Shown: piece by piece, positions 34,189-44,400 of the stretch
How the letters are laid out: the number at the start of each line of letters is the position of its first letter
Numbering within the stretch: position 1 is the stretch's first letter
Source: Streptomyces sedi
GTDB taxonomy: Bacteria; Actinomycetota; Actinomycetes; Streptomycetales; Streptomycetaceae
Assembly (NCBI RefSeq): GCF_006335015.1
Contig: NZ_VDGT01000002.1
Coordinates: 372,001-436,000, forward strand
Direction of reading: 5' to 3'
DNA: 64,000 bases
The notes under the pieces: model-generated
Databases searched by the model: none
What the model saw: only the letters and a program-made list of their open reading frames with translations
Told to the model about the DNA's origin: nothing
Made by a program: the position numbers and the translations under genes

Positions 34189-35031
34189 ATGACCTCCGAA
34201 CTCGGCACGTTCCTCAAGGCGCGGCGCGCCCAAGTCCGGCCGGACGACGTCGCGTTGACCAGGTCCACCCGCTCGCGGGTGCCCGGGCTGCGCCGCGAGG
34301 AGGTGTCGATGCTGGCCGGCATCAGTGTCGACTACTACGCCCGCCTGGAGCAGGGGCGCGAACGCCACCCGTCGCCCTCGGTGCTCAACGCGATCGGCGG
34401 CGCACTCCGTCTGGACGCCGACCAACGCGGCCATCTCTTTCGCCTCGCCGGGCTCGCGCCCACGGCCCTCACCCCGATCTCCGCGACTCCCGGGCGGTCG
34501 TTGCTCGACCTCCTCGCCACGTGGCCGCACACCCCCGCGATGGTCATCAACCGCCAGCTCGACGTCCTGGCCGTCAACGACCTCGCGGGCGCGCTGTACT
34601 CGGGATTCCGCCGGGTCGACAACGTGGCGCTGATGACCTTCCTCGACCCGGTCGCCACCGGCTTCTTCGTCCCCTGGGACCGGGCGGCGGAGGCGTGTGT
34701 CGCCAACCTGCGCCTCGCGCTGGGACATGTCGAGTCCGCCGATTCCGTGCGACGACTGGTCGTGGAACTCTCCGGAGCCAGCTCGGTGTTCCGCCACCTC
34801 TGGGCCGGACACGACGTGCGGGGCAAGCAGCACGCGTCGAAGACCTTCCGTCACCCGGCCGTCGGCGAACTGGCGTTGGACTACCACACGTTCGACGTGC
34901 AGGGCGCGCCCGGCCACCAGATGGTCGTCTACCACGCCGCGCCCGACTCGCCCGGGGCGGAGAAGTTGCGGTTGCTGGCCTCGCTGCACGCGACCCCCCG
35001 GTCCGCTGCCACGCGTCCCGGGCCGGAGTAG
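34189..35031 (+). CDS. MmyB-type XRE regulator 2
   Basis: A 280-aa MmyB-type regulator with RVPGLRREEVSMLAGISVDYYARLEQGRERHPS and a C-terminal ligand domain (MVINRQLDVLAVNDLAGAL, FLDPVATGFFVPWDRAAE). It is about as similar to the first one as unrelated family members are, so this is an old pairing, not a fresh duplication. The downstream gene is convergent, so its target is not obvious from position. ATG 34189 was preferred over GTG 34186. Confidence 0.85.
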   Translation: MTSELGTFLKARRAQVRPDDVALTRSTRSRVPGLRREEVSMLAGISVDYYARLEQGRERHPSPSVLNAIGGALRLDADQRGHLFRLAGLAPTALTPISATPGRSLLDLLATWPHTPAMVINRQLDVLAVNDLAGALYSGFRRVDNVALMTFLDPVATGFFVPWDRAAEACVANLRLALGHVESADSVRRLVVELSGASSVFRHLWAGHDVRGKQHASKTFRHPAVGELALDYHTFDVQGAPGHQMVVYHAAPDSPGAEKLRLLASLHATPRSAATRPGPE

Positions 35032-35172
35032 GAGAGCGGCGCCGCGCGGGACCGGCGAGGCCACAGGACGGCTCTCCCCGGGTGGCCGGCATCGACAACG
35101 GACGGGAAGCCGCCGCAGTCGATGCCGGGGAGGGGAGGGGAAGGGAGGGGGAGCTTCTCGGGATCGCGATGC

Positions 35173-36621
35173 TCAGCCCTCGGTGTCCGTCGCCTGCGGG
35201 GACGGTGAGGATCGGCGTCCCGTCAGCCCGAGGGCGGAAGCGGCGGCGAAGGCCACGACCGGGACCCAGACCCCGATGCGAAAGGCGTCCAGTCCGGCCG
35301 CGGTCCCGCTGTCCGCCCCGAGAGCGATCGAGTAGACGGCGGCAGCCGCGGCCAGCCCGATCGCCGCCCCGAACTGGACGGCCGCGTTGAACAGCCCGCT
35401 GGCTGCGCCCTGGTCGTCGACGCCGGAAGTCGACGAGATCGCCAACGGGCCGTAGGCGAAGGCGAAAGCCAGTGAGACCAGCACCAGAGGAGGAGCGATC
35501 CACCCCATCCCCCACTCCGTACCGGCGGGGAGGAACCAGGCGGAGGCGGCCACCCCCGCCAGAAGCCCGAGGACGGTGACGGACCGGGTGCCGAAACGCC
35601 CGAGCAGCCGCGGGGTGAGCAGCGGGGCGATGACGACCTCCAACGACATCAGCACGAATGCCAGCCCGGTCTGGACGGGTGTCCATCCCAGAAGCTCCTG
35701 GAGATACAGCGTCAGCAGGAACTGGAACGCGTAGAACCCGGCGGCGAACAGCAGTACCGCCGCGTCGGCCCGCAGCACTCCGGGCGCGCGCAGTAGCCGC
35801 GGGGGAACGAGCGGGGCGCTGGCGCTCCGTTGCCGGACGAGGAACAGCGCGAGCAGCGCGAGACCGGACACGAACAGGAGCCCGGTGGTCGTCGTCCCCT
35901 CGGCGGGGTCCTCAAGCCGGGTGATGGCGGTGACCAGCAGAACGGCCGCGGCAGTTGCCTTGAGCGCCCCGAACAGGTCCAGCGCCGCGCGGGGCCCCGG
36001 CTTCCCGTCGCGGGGGATCGTGGCGACCGACAGGGCCAGGATCACCACGGCGAGCAGGGCGGGGAGGAACAGCACCCAGCGCCAGTGCACGGCGGTGAGG
36101 AGACCTCCCAGCGCGGCGCCGAGGGCGAACCCGGCGGCGGTGGCCGCACCGTAGAACACGAGGGCGCGGTCGCGGCGTGGTCCCTCCTCGAACGTGCCCG
36201 TGATCAGTGACATGCCCGCCGGTGTCATGAAGCCCGAGGCGGCACCGGCCACGAAGCGGGCGGCCAACAGGAGCCACACCTCATGTGCCGCGGCGCCGAG
36301 AACGCAGAAGACGGCGAAGGCGATCAGTCCGGCCAGGAAGACGCGACGTCGGCCGAACACATCGGCGACTCGGCCGCCGAGAAGCATGAACCCGCCATAG
36401 GCGATGACATAGGCGGAGGCGATCGCGCTCAGCTCGCCCGTGCTGGCGCCGAAATCCTCACGGATTCTCGGCAGAGCGATGGTGAGCAGAGCGATTCCGC
36501 TGCCTTCCAGAAAGATGGCCCCGCACAGCGCGGCGAGCAGAAAGCCTTCTCTCGGCGTGAATCGCGTCACCCCGCCGGGCGGGAGCGACCTTCCTTCGAC
36601 GGTCGTGGAACGTTCCGACAC
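35173..36621 (-). CDS. MFS multidrug exporter, 14-TMS (DHA2-like)
   Basis: A 482-aa integral membrane protein with about 14 hydrophobic segments. Motif A is GGRVADVFGRRRVFLAG between helices 2 and 3, and motif C-like GFMTPAGMSLITGTFEEG lies near helix 5, as in proton-driven DHA2 drug exporters. The N-terminus is cytoplasmic. It is divergent from a HxlR regulator gene, which commonly represses such pumps. The 228-base gap includes a 9-bp inverted repeat suited to operator binding. Substrate not readable. Confidence 0.87.
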   Translation of the reverse strand: MSERSTTVEGRSLPPGGVTRFTPREGFLLAALCGAIFLEGSGIALLTIALPRIREDFGASTGELSAIASAYVIAYGGFMLLGGRVADVFGRRRVFLAGLIAFAVFCVLGAAAHEVWLLLAARFVAGAASGFMTPAGMSLITGTFEEGPRRDRALVFYGAATAAGFALGAALGGLLTAVHWRWVLFLPALLAVVILALSVATIPRDGKPGPRAALDLFGALKATAAAVLLVTAITRLEDPAEGTTTTGLLFVSGLALLALFLVRQRSASAPLVPPRLLRAPGVLRADAAVLLFAAGFYAFQFLLTLYLQELLGWTPVQTGLAFVLMSLEVVIAPLLTPRLLGRFGTRSVTVLGLLAGVAASAWFLPAGTEWGMGWIAPPLVLVSLAFAFAYGPLAISSTSGVDDQGAASGLFNAAVQFGAAIGLAAAAAVYSIALGADSGTAAGLDAFRIGVWVPVVAFAAASALGLTGRRSSPSPQATDTEG

Positions 36622-36654
36622 GCGTGTTCCCTTTTTCGCTGAGAATTGTTGGAT

Positions 36655-36679
36655 GCACGGTGGTGATGCGCCACCGTGC
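36655..36679. promoter_or_regulatory. Inverted repeat in MFS-HxlR gap
   Basis: GCACGGTGG at 36655-36663 pairs with CCACCGTGC at 36671-36679 around 7 bases. It lies 34 bases upstream of the MFS start and is a candidate HxlR operator. The gap otherwise holds no gene. Confidence 0.45.
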
Positions 36680-36848
36680 GCCAGTCTTCAACGCGGCTGT
36701 CCTCGGCGGAAGACGGCACTTTCGAGAAACCAGGTCACACCGGTGATACCTCCCTGCCACCGCGGCTTCGAACAGCACGCGGTGTGGCGGCCATTCGTTA
36801 TGGGGCCCTTCTTGCTGACCTGACGTGCCGCCTGTGATGATGAGAGGC

Positions 36849-37289
<441 letters not shown>

Positions 37290-38018
37290 GTCGCGCGCCT
37301 GTCGCGGGCCGCTGGCGGGCGGCGGCGTACGCGGCGTGGTACGGCCGCGCCGTCACGGGCGTGCGTGACCTGAGCCGCCATCGCCCGGGGTGAGTCGCCC
37401 GGGGTGAGTCGCCCGGGGTGAGTCGTCGCGTCGACGTTCCCTGGCGTGGGCGACCCCGGTGACGAGCACGGCCGGCGGAAAACGCGAACCCGATGTTCGG
37501 CGTTCGGCGTTGGGCGGACGTTTCCCCGACGGGTCCGTCGGACGAAAGGGCGGTCGCGGGCACGTTCGGGCTGTTTCATGGCCCCCTGGTGAACCGGATC
37601 CCGAAATTCCGGCAGGCGCTGTTACCTTCGACGATGCGGCCGTACGGAGAATCCCCTTCGATGTCGACGCGTCTCTCCTGTGCCAGCGCATACCGGCGCA
37701 CCGGCAGAACGGCGGGAGAGGCGTGGCCTTTCTGTTGGGGATTCACGGCCGGGCCCTGCTCGTTTGTCCAGAGAATGGCTCTGGCGCCGCTCATCACCGG
37801 CGCTGGCGGATATCCGGCGTCGAGCGGGGGGTTGGTTGTCGGGCCCGTCGGTCTGTGTGCTGCCGCGCGCCCGTTTTTATCCGCACATCGGCAAGCTCTC
37901 ACACCGGTGTCCGCGCCATTCCGCGTTTCGCCGTAGTTCCCCTCATCGGCCGGTCGGCCATCTCGCGCGTCGACGTCTCCGACGGGCACGACGGCCAGGC
38001 CCCGAGGGGCCCGGCGGG
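37290..38018. other. Gene-poor region with tandem repeat and relics
   Basis: About 730 bases in which I see no convincing gene. Several reading frames are open but lack a ribosome site and protein-like composition. The region holds the tandem repeat at 37381-37422 and, around 37570-37950, is less GC-rich than its surroundings. It ends in the LuxR-type fragment. Confidence 0.45.
37381..37422. repeat. 14-bp tandem repeat, three units
   Basis: TCGCCCGGGGTGAG is repeated three times without a gap (37381-37394, 37395-37408, 37409-37422), followed by TCG. It lies just downstream of the HxlR gene in non-coding sequence. Likely a slippage-prone microrepeat. Confidence 0.9.
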
Positions 38019-38180
38019 GTATTGCCCCGTCGCGGGGCCGCCTCCGGCCACACCAACGCGGAGATCGCCTCGGTGCTGCACGTGGCACGGCGCACCGTGG
38101 AGACCCATCTGACCGCGACCTACCGCAAGCTGGGCATCCGCCGCCGCGTTGAGCTGTCCGCCGTGCTGAACGGGCGCTGA
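38019..38180 (+). pseudogene. C-terminal LuxR helix-turn-helix fragment
   Basis: The last 48 codons read AASGHTNAEIASVLHVARRTVETHLTATYRKLGIRRRVELSAVL, given here in parts: AASGHTNAEIASVLHVARR and TVETHLTATYRKLGIR. This is a classical LuxR/GerE DNA-binding domain ending normally. The upstream sequence in the same frame shows no sensor or ATPase domain and no start with a ribosome site. The likely explanation is loss of the 5' part of a large LuxR-type (LAL) regulator. The region before it is a gene-poor, lower-GC stretch. It could still be expressed as a tiny HTH protein. Confidence 0.6.
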
Positions 38181-38198
38181 ACGGAACGCCGGAACGCC

Positions 38199-38237
38199 GG
38201 AACGCCGGGCCGCCGTCCGACGGCGGCCCGGCGTTCC
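38199..38237. terminator. Perfect hairpin terminator before thrS
   Basis: A 19-bp perfect inverted repeat (38199-38217 with 38219-38237) lies between the LuxR fragment and the stop of the leftward thrS gene. It directly follows two further direct GGAACGCC units (38183-38198). It would end the thrS transcript. Confidence 0.75.
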
Positions 38238-38240
38238 GCG

Positions 38241-40241
38241 TCATGCGGCCGAAGGCCCGCTGTTCTCCCGGGAGTTGACGAAGTCGACCACGTGCGCCAC
38301 GGCCTCGTCCAGCGGGACCCCGTTGCGCTGGGAGCCGTCCCGGTAGCGGAAGGAGACCGTTCCGGCCTCGACGTCCTCGTCCCCGGCGATCACCATGAAC
38401 GGGATCTTGAGCTTCTGCGCCGTGCGGATCTTCTTCTGCATCCGGTCCTGGGAGTGGTCGACCTCGGCGCGGATGTCCCGCTCGGCCAGGGTGGAGACGA
38501 AGTCCGCCAGGTAGTCGGCGTGGTCGTCGCGCACCGGGATGCCCACCACCTGGACCGGCGCGAGCCACGCGGGGAACGCGCCGGCGTAGTGCTCCGTGAG
38601 GATGCCGAAGAACCGCTCGATGGAGCCGAACAGCGCCCGGTGGATCATCACCGGCTCCTCGCGCCCGCCGTTCGCCGCCGAGTACTCCAGCCCGAAGCGC
38701 TTGGGCTGGTTGAAGTCCACCTGGATCGTGGACATCTGCCAGGTGCGGCCGATGGCGTCGCGCGCCTGGACGCTGATCTTCGGGCCGTAGAACGCGGCGC
38801 CTCCCGGGTCGGGCACCAGCTCAAGGCCGGACTCCGCCGCCGCCGTACTCAGGGCCGCGGTGGCCGCGTCCCAGTCCTCGTCCTCGCCGATGAACTTCGG
38901 CGAGTCGTCCCGGGTGGACAGCTCAAGGAAGAAGTCGTCCAGCCCGTAGTCCCGCAGCAGGGAGAGGACGAACTGGAGCACCGAGGTCAGTTCGCCGGCC
39001 ATCTGCTCGCGGGTGCAGTAGATGTGGGCGTCGTCCATGGTCAGGCCGCGGACGCGGGTGAGCCCGTGCACCACGCCGGACTTCTCGTAGCGGTAGACGG
39101 TGCCGAACTCGAAGAGCCGCAACGGGAGTTCGCGGTACGACCGGCCCCGGGAGCGGTAGACCAGGTTGTGGAACGGGCAGTTCATCGGCTTCAGGTAGTA
39201 CTCCGCGCCGTCCAGCTCGATGGGCGGGTACATGGTGTCCGCGTAGTAGGGCAGATGCCCCGAGGTGGTGAAGAGGTTCTCCTTGGTGATGTGCGGCGTG
39301 TTGACGAACTGGTAGCCGGCCCTGCGGTGGCGCAGCCGGGAGTAGGACTCCAGCTCGCTGCGGACCGTCCCGCCGCGGGGGTGGAAGACCGCGAGGCCGG
39401 AGCCGATCTCGTCGGGGAAGGAGAACAGGTCCAGCTCGGCGCCCAGCTTGCGGTGGTCGCGGCGCTCCGCCTCCTCCAGCCGCTTCAGGTACGCCTTGAG
39501 CTCGTCGCGGCTCGGCCACGCCGTGCCGTAGATCCGCTGGAGCTGGGGGTTGCGCTCGTCGCCCCGCCAGTAGGCGGCGGCGGAGCGCATCAGCTTGAAC
39601 GCGGGGATCAGCCGGGTGGTGGGCAGGTGCGGGCCCCGGCACAGGTCGCTCCAGACCTGCTCGCCGGTCTTGGGGTCCAGATTGCGGTAGGAGGTCAGCT
39701 CGGCGCCTCCCACCTCCATGATCTCGTCGGTGTCCACGTCGCTCTTGGCGTCGACGAGCTCCAGCTTGAACGGCTCGTTCGCGAGGTCGAGCCGGGCCTC
39801 CTCGGGGGAGGCGTAGCGGTGGCGGTGGAACCGCTGGCCCTGCTTGACGATCTCCTGCATCCGCTTCTCCAGCCGGGACAGGTCCTCCGGCTGGAAGGGC
39901 TTCTCGACGTCGAAGTCGTAGAAGAAGCCGTCCTGGATGGGCGGACCGACGCCCAGCCTGGCCTCGGGGAAGATGTCCTGCACCGCCTGCGCCAGGACGT
40001 GGGCGGTCGAGTGCCGCAGCACGCTCAGGCCGGTCGGGCTGTCGAGCGTGACCGGTTCGACCTCGGTGTCGGCCTCGGGGGCCCACTCCAGGTCGCGCAG
40101 CTGGTCCGAGGGGTCGCGCACGACGACGATCGCCCTGGGGCCGTGCGTGGTCAGGCCGGCCGCGGCCACCGCCTCACCCGCCGTCGTCCCCGCTGGGACG
40201 ATCACTGGCTCGGCTGGTGGCGACAGACGGGGCGCGGACAC
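38241..40241 (-). CDS. thrS: Threonyl-tRNA synthetase
   Basis: A 666-aa class II synthetase that charges tRNA-Thr. N-terminal TGS-like region 1-65, then the editing domain ([22 protein letters not shown] with Hxxx[11 protein letters not shown]), then the catalytic core with KPMNCPFHN (zinc Cys), [18 protein letters not shown] (motif 2), [15 protein letters not shown] (motif 3) and the anticodon domain. Full length and intact. GTG 40241 has a GAAGGAG site. It resembles mycobacterial-type ThrRS more than the usual Streptomyces one: [13 protein letters not shown] replaces the LDFNLPERFDLEY recalled for the housekeeping protein. Gln512 sits at E. coli Leu489, a borrelidin contact. It is divergent from the PKS. 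Either the only housekeeping copy or a second, self-resistance copy. Confidence 0.94.
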   Translation of the reverse strand: MSAPRLSPPAEPVIVPAGTTAGEAVAAAGLTTHGPRAIVVVRDPSDQLRDLEWAPEADTEVEPVTLDSPTGLSVLRHSTAHVLAQAVQDIFPEARLGVGPPIQDGFFYDFDVEKPFQPEDLSRLEKRMQEIVKQGQRFHRHRYASPEEARLDLANEPFKLELVDAKSDVDTDEIMEVGGAELTSYRNLDPKTGEQVWSDLCRGPHLPTTRLIPAFKLMRSAAAYWRGDERNPQLQRIYGTAWPSRDELKAYLKRLEEAERRDHRKLGAELDLFSFPDEIGSGLAVFHPRGGTVRSELESYSRLRHRRAGYQFVNTPHITKENLFTTSGHLPYYADTMYPPIELDGAEYYLKPMNCPFHNLVYRSRGRSYRELPLRLFEFGTVYRYEKSGVVHGLTRVRGLTMDDAHIYCTREQMAGELTSVLQFVLSLLRDYGLDDFFLELSTRDDSPKFIGEDEDWDAATAALSTAAAESGLELVPDPGGAAFYGPKISVQARDAIGRTWQMSTIQVDFNQPKRFGLEYSAANGGREEPVMIHRALFGSIERFFGILTEHYAGAFPAWLAPVQVVGIPVRDDHADYLADFVSTLAERDIRAEVDHSQDRMQKKIRTAQKLKIPFMVIAGDEDVEAGTVSFRYRDGSQRNGVPLDEAVAHVVDFVNSRENSGPSAA

Positions 40242-42135
40242 GGGGTACTCCTTCGACGGCACGGGCGCAAACGTCGGCCATGCTATCGGGCTGACGCGCT
40301 CCCGTTCCGCCGTCCCTGTCGTGCGCTGTCGTGCGTGGTCGCGCGCCGGGCCGCCGGAGAGCGGGGACGGGGACGGGGGGCGTCCGAGCCCGTCTCGGTC
40401 GGGCGGCGTCCGGATCCGGGCCGGTGGGGGCCGCCGGGGGCCGGTGCCGGCGATGGGTCCCGCTGAGCCCGCGAGGGGCGCCGGCGCGCGTGGCCGGTGC
40501 GCCGTCGGCGGGGCGGGGGAGGGGTGGAACACGAGCCGTGCGGCCCGCCCGTGTCGCGCGGGTGAACATCAAGTCACCGCATACGAAAGCCATGTGACGT
40601 CTCGTCACCGTTTCTGTCCGCCCCCGGGGGCCGGTCGGCCGAGGGGCGCCCCGTCTCGGGCGCCCGGGCGGCGCCCGTACCGCGCCCGGGCGGGTCTGTT
40701 CGGGGCCTGGCGACCCGATCGGGCACGATCGCAAGCGGGCAAAAACGGAGCGGATGCGTGGTGCTTCGGGCGTGTCATGTAACGCTGTCGCGGCAGATGC
40801 CCGCCGGCATGTCCGGTCCGTCGAACAGTCCCGCCTCCGGTTGACGCGCGCGTTTTAGCGAGAACATGCCAGGTGGCGGCGGTCTCCGTGAAACGCGGCG
40901 CCGTATTAGTGCTCGTATTAGTCGCGCCCGGCGACTGGGGCTACGTGTGAGTAGTGCCCGGTTCACTAACGCACCATAGCCACAGGCAGAGTGCCTGGCG
41001 CGGGCAACGCCCATGCGGATACCGTGGAGACAGGCGCAAGATCGCGGGCATGACTATCCTCCGGACTTGCGCGATTCGCCCGTGCGGTCAATGAGTCCGC
41101 GTGGAGCGTCGTTCCCTTGACCATCTGTGTCGAGCCGTTCGGTTCGCAGAGTCCATGAAAAGGGGGGCAAAGTGCTGTGACCCGTGACCAGGGTTCGAGT
41201 GCTTGCAGGCGTGCGCCGCCGTGGCGGTGCCGAGTAGGCCGCGCAGATTACATGGCCCGGTAACACCGCTTAATAATTCGCGACCTCGCGGTGCATGGCT
41301 TCCCCTCTGGGACGTCTTTCCCCATGCGCACCGCGCGGTGTTTTCGGTACCTTTCCAGAGAGTTCGCCGTCTCGTCGGTGCCGGGTTTTCCCGGTCTCGG
41401 CGGCGCGCGGCGCCACGGCGGTGGGCGACGGTGCCGACCGCGGGTGCCCGAGGGGCGGCCGAGGTCGGGAGGGGCGGCGGTTCCCACAGCTCAGCGGCGT
41501 GGTTCGCGGGCTGTCCTGGCCATCCATGACACACCGGGAATTCATCCGGTGAACCGGTTCCGCGCCGGGCGGCGGCGTATCCGGTCGTATCCCGGGCGTT
41601 CGGGACACGCGCCGGCATGGAGGGCGAGGCGTGCCGCTCCTGTGCGGTCCGGGTTCGGGGCGGATGTGAAGTCCGGGTCACCAGGTGAACCGGATTTTCG
41701 CGGCAGGTCAACGAGGCCCATGTGCGTGGCATATGACAACCCTCTGACGGGCGGTTTCCATCGCGTCGCCCGGAAGTCGGCCGCGGTTCACGCCTCGTGC
41801 GCCTTGCCCCGTCGTGGTGGTGACAAGAGCGCACCCGGCGCCCCGGGGAGGCTTCGAAAGATGAGTTAAATCCGCAAGTCCGCGGAGTAAATTAGGTGAG
41901 TCCGGATGTTGCGCCGCGCGTCGTGCGGCATCCCTCGGGTATTCCTGACCTGGGGTCCGTGGCGGCAAAGTCGGCGTCGCGTTCCGGAACCAACCCGCTC
42001 TCACTTCGTGTTGACAACGCGAGCAGAACTGGCCTTATATTGCCGCCGTTGTCTCAGCGTCGGCGCCGAATAAAAGCGGGCCAATCGTACGTGTGTTTCG
42101 TTTCTGGTGGACGACTGACGAGGGCAGAGGCTGCC
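40242..42135. other. 1.9-kb gene-free spacer between thrS and PKS
   Basis: No protein gene is convincing on either strand; short frames here lack ribosome sites and typical codon use. The region is AT-richer than its surroundings. Notable pieces are a direct repeat CGTATTAGT at 40902-40910 and 40914-40922 (12-base period), the short palindrome GTGACGTCTCGTCAC near 40590-40605, and an AT-rich tract at about 41855-41900 before the PKS. The thrS promoter lies at the left end and the PKS promoter at the right. A regulatory RNA or a decayed gene may be present. Confidence 0.5.
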
Positions 42136-44400
42136 ATGCGCGAATCCGGATTTGAGGACACCCACACCGTCGTCGTCATCGGGGCCGCCCCCGCCGCTCC
42201 GGCGCGGGCGGACCACGATCCCGGCGCCCTGGCCGAGCTGACCGGCCTGCCGCTGCCCGAGGAGCGAGCGGCGGAGCTGGCTGCGGCATGGCGGGCCTGC
42301 GAGGACGCCGGACTCGCCGCCGACGACCCCGCCTCCATCGGCGTCTACCTGGCCGCGCCCGCCCTCGACCGGACGGGCGAAGCGGACGGGCCGACCGGCC
42401 AACCCGCCGCGCACGGCGATGCCCTGACGGGCAGTCAGGACGCCTCATCCGCCACCGCCGTCCCGTTGGTGCACCCCCCGACCGCCGGCACGGAACCGCA
42501 CGGTCAACCGGACGACCCGGCCGCCGCGTTGGCGCACGCGCTCGGTCTGCGCGGCCCGCGCCTGACCGGCCCGGAGCCGCTGGCCGCCGCGCTCGCCGAC
42601 CTGCGGTCCGGCGCCCGCACCCGCGCCCTGGTCGGCGCCGACGGCGCCTTCGCCGTGCTGGCCAGCGCCGACCTGGCCCGCGTCGAGACCTTCGGCTACC
42701 CGCTGGGCGCCGACACCGACTGGCCCGCCGACCTGCCCGAGCTGGTCGACACCGCGATACGGGTGGGACGTCCCGGGCCCGGACGGGCCGCGCCGGACGG
42801 GCCGCCCGTCCCGGTGACCGTGTCGGCGCACAGCCACGACGCGCTGCGGACACGCGCCACCGAACTCGCCGCGCTGCTCACCGCCGACCCCGCCCCGCCG
42901 CTCACCGACCTCGCGTGGTCGCTGGCCACGACCCGGCCCGCCCTGGGCCGGCGCGCCGTGCTCGTCGGCACCGAACGGGCCCGGCTCGCCGAGGAGTTGA
43001 CCGCGCTGGGCGAGGGCAGGCCGGTGCCCGGCCTGGCCCTCGGCGGCCCCGACCGGCCCGCGGCCGGCGGCGTCGCCTTCGTCTTCCCCGGGCACGGCCC
43101 GCAGTGGCCCGGCATGGCCGCCGAACTCCTCGAAGCCTCACCGGTGTTCGCCGAGCGGCTGCACGCCTGCGCCGCCGCACTCCAACCCCACGTCGACTGG
43201 CCGGTGTTGGACGTGCTGCGGGGCGCCGTCGACACGCCGTCGCTGGACCGTCCCGAGGTCGGGCAGCCCGCGCTCTGGGCGGTGATGGTCGCGCTGTCCG
43301 CGCTGTGGCGCTCCTGGGGCGTGGCGCCCGACGCCGTGATCGGCTCCAGCGTCGGGGAGATACCCGCGGCAACCGTCGCCGGCGCGCTCACCGTAGAGGA
43401 CGGCGCCCGCGCGGTCGCCCGCTTCAGCGGCGCCCAGGTGGCGCTGCTGGAACGCGGCGTGATGCTGTCCGTGCTGGCCTCGGCCGACGAGACCCGGGCC
43501 CGGCTGTCGCGCTACCCGGACCTCGACCTGGCCGCCGTGCACGCCCCCGGCTCTGTCCTGGTCTCCGGCACCGAGGAGGCGGCGAACGCGCTGCTGGCCG
43601 AGTTGGCCGCCGACGGCGTCAAGGCCAGGGGCATCGCCATCCGGCTGGCCGCGCACGGCCGCCAGGTCGACGCGGTGCTGGACACCCTGCGCGCCGACCT
43701 CGCCGACATCGCGCCCCGCCCCACCGACGTGCCGCTCTATCTGGCCACCGCCGGCGGCCGGGTCGACCCCGCCGCCCTCACCGTCGACCACTGGTGCCGC
43801 AACCTGCGCGGCACCGCCGAGTTCGAACGCGCCACCCGGGCCGCGCTCGCCGCCGGCCACCGCCTGCTGCTGGAGCCCAGCCCCCACCCGGTGCTCACCC
43901 GCGCCGTCCAGGAGACCGCCGAGGACGCCGACGTGCCGGCCGCCGTCGTCGGCACCCTGCGCCGCGACAACGGCGGGCTCGCCCAACTGACCACCGCGCT
44001 CGCCGAGTTGCACGCGCACGGCGTGGACCCCGACTGGCCCGCGGTCTTCGCCGACCGGGACGCCCGCGCCGTGCCGCTGCCCGGCTACCCGCTGGGCGCC
44101 GCGCCGCCCGCCGGCCCCGCACCCTCGCTGGCCGACCGGCTGGCCGCCGCGCCCGACCGCGCCGGCTTCCTGCTGGACCTGGTCCGCGCGCAGGTCGCCG
44201 CCGTCGCCGGCGGGAGCCCGGACGCGACCGCCGACCCGGACGCCCCGCTGCTCGACCTCGGCGTCGACTCGGCGGGCGCCGTGCGGCTGCGCAACCTGCT
44301 GAACGCGGCCACCGAGCTGCGGCTGCCGATCTCCGCCGTGTTCGACAACCCGACCTGCCGGGGGCTGGCCCGACTCGTGGACCGGGTGCTGAGCGGCGCA
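42136..44400 (+). other. PKS 1 loading module: KS remnant, AT, ACP
   Basis: Residues 1-310 contain decayed KS-like sequence: [27 protein letters not shown] and [28 protein letters not shown] align with KS segments around the active site, but the TACSS cysteine is absent. The AT (from about residue 313, [12 protein letters not shown]) has the nucleophile as Ser405 in GSSVGE (His of GHSxG replaced by Ser) and the dyad histidine as His507 in LAAHG. The arginine that binds the malonyl carboxylate is Gly432 in ARFSGAQ. The ACP carries Ser712 in GVDSAG. A monocarboxylic, non-malonyl starter acid is predicted, loaded directly by AT. Confidence 0.8.

Noticed and set aside
36825..36848. Upstream ATG codons of the HxlR gene
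   Set aside because: They lack a ribosome site; ATG 36849 has one and gives a typical N-terminus.
37381..37422. Short direct repeats as a possible CRISPR array
   Set aside because: Units are 14 bp with no spacers between them and no cas genes nearby. This is a tandem repeat.
37493..37936. 147-codon frame in the gene-poor region
   Set aside because: No ribosome site, no domain, and amino acid composition is like random high-GC sequence.
40775..41014. Small minus-strand frames in the thrS-PKS spacer as genes
   Set aside because: They lack ribosome sites, have atypical composition and resemble no family I know.
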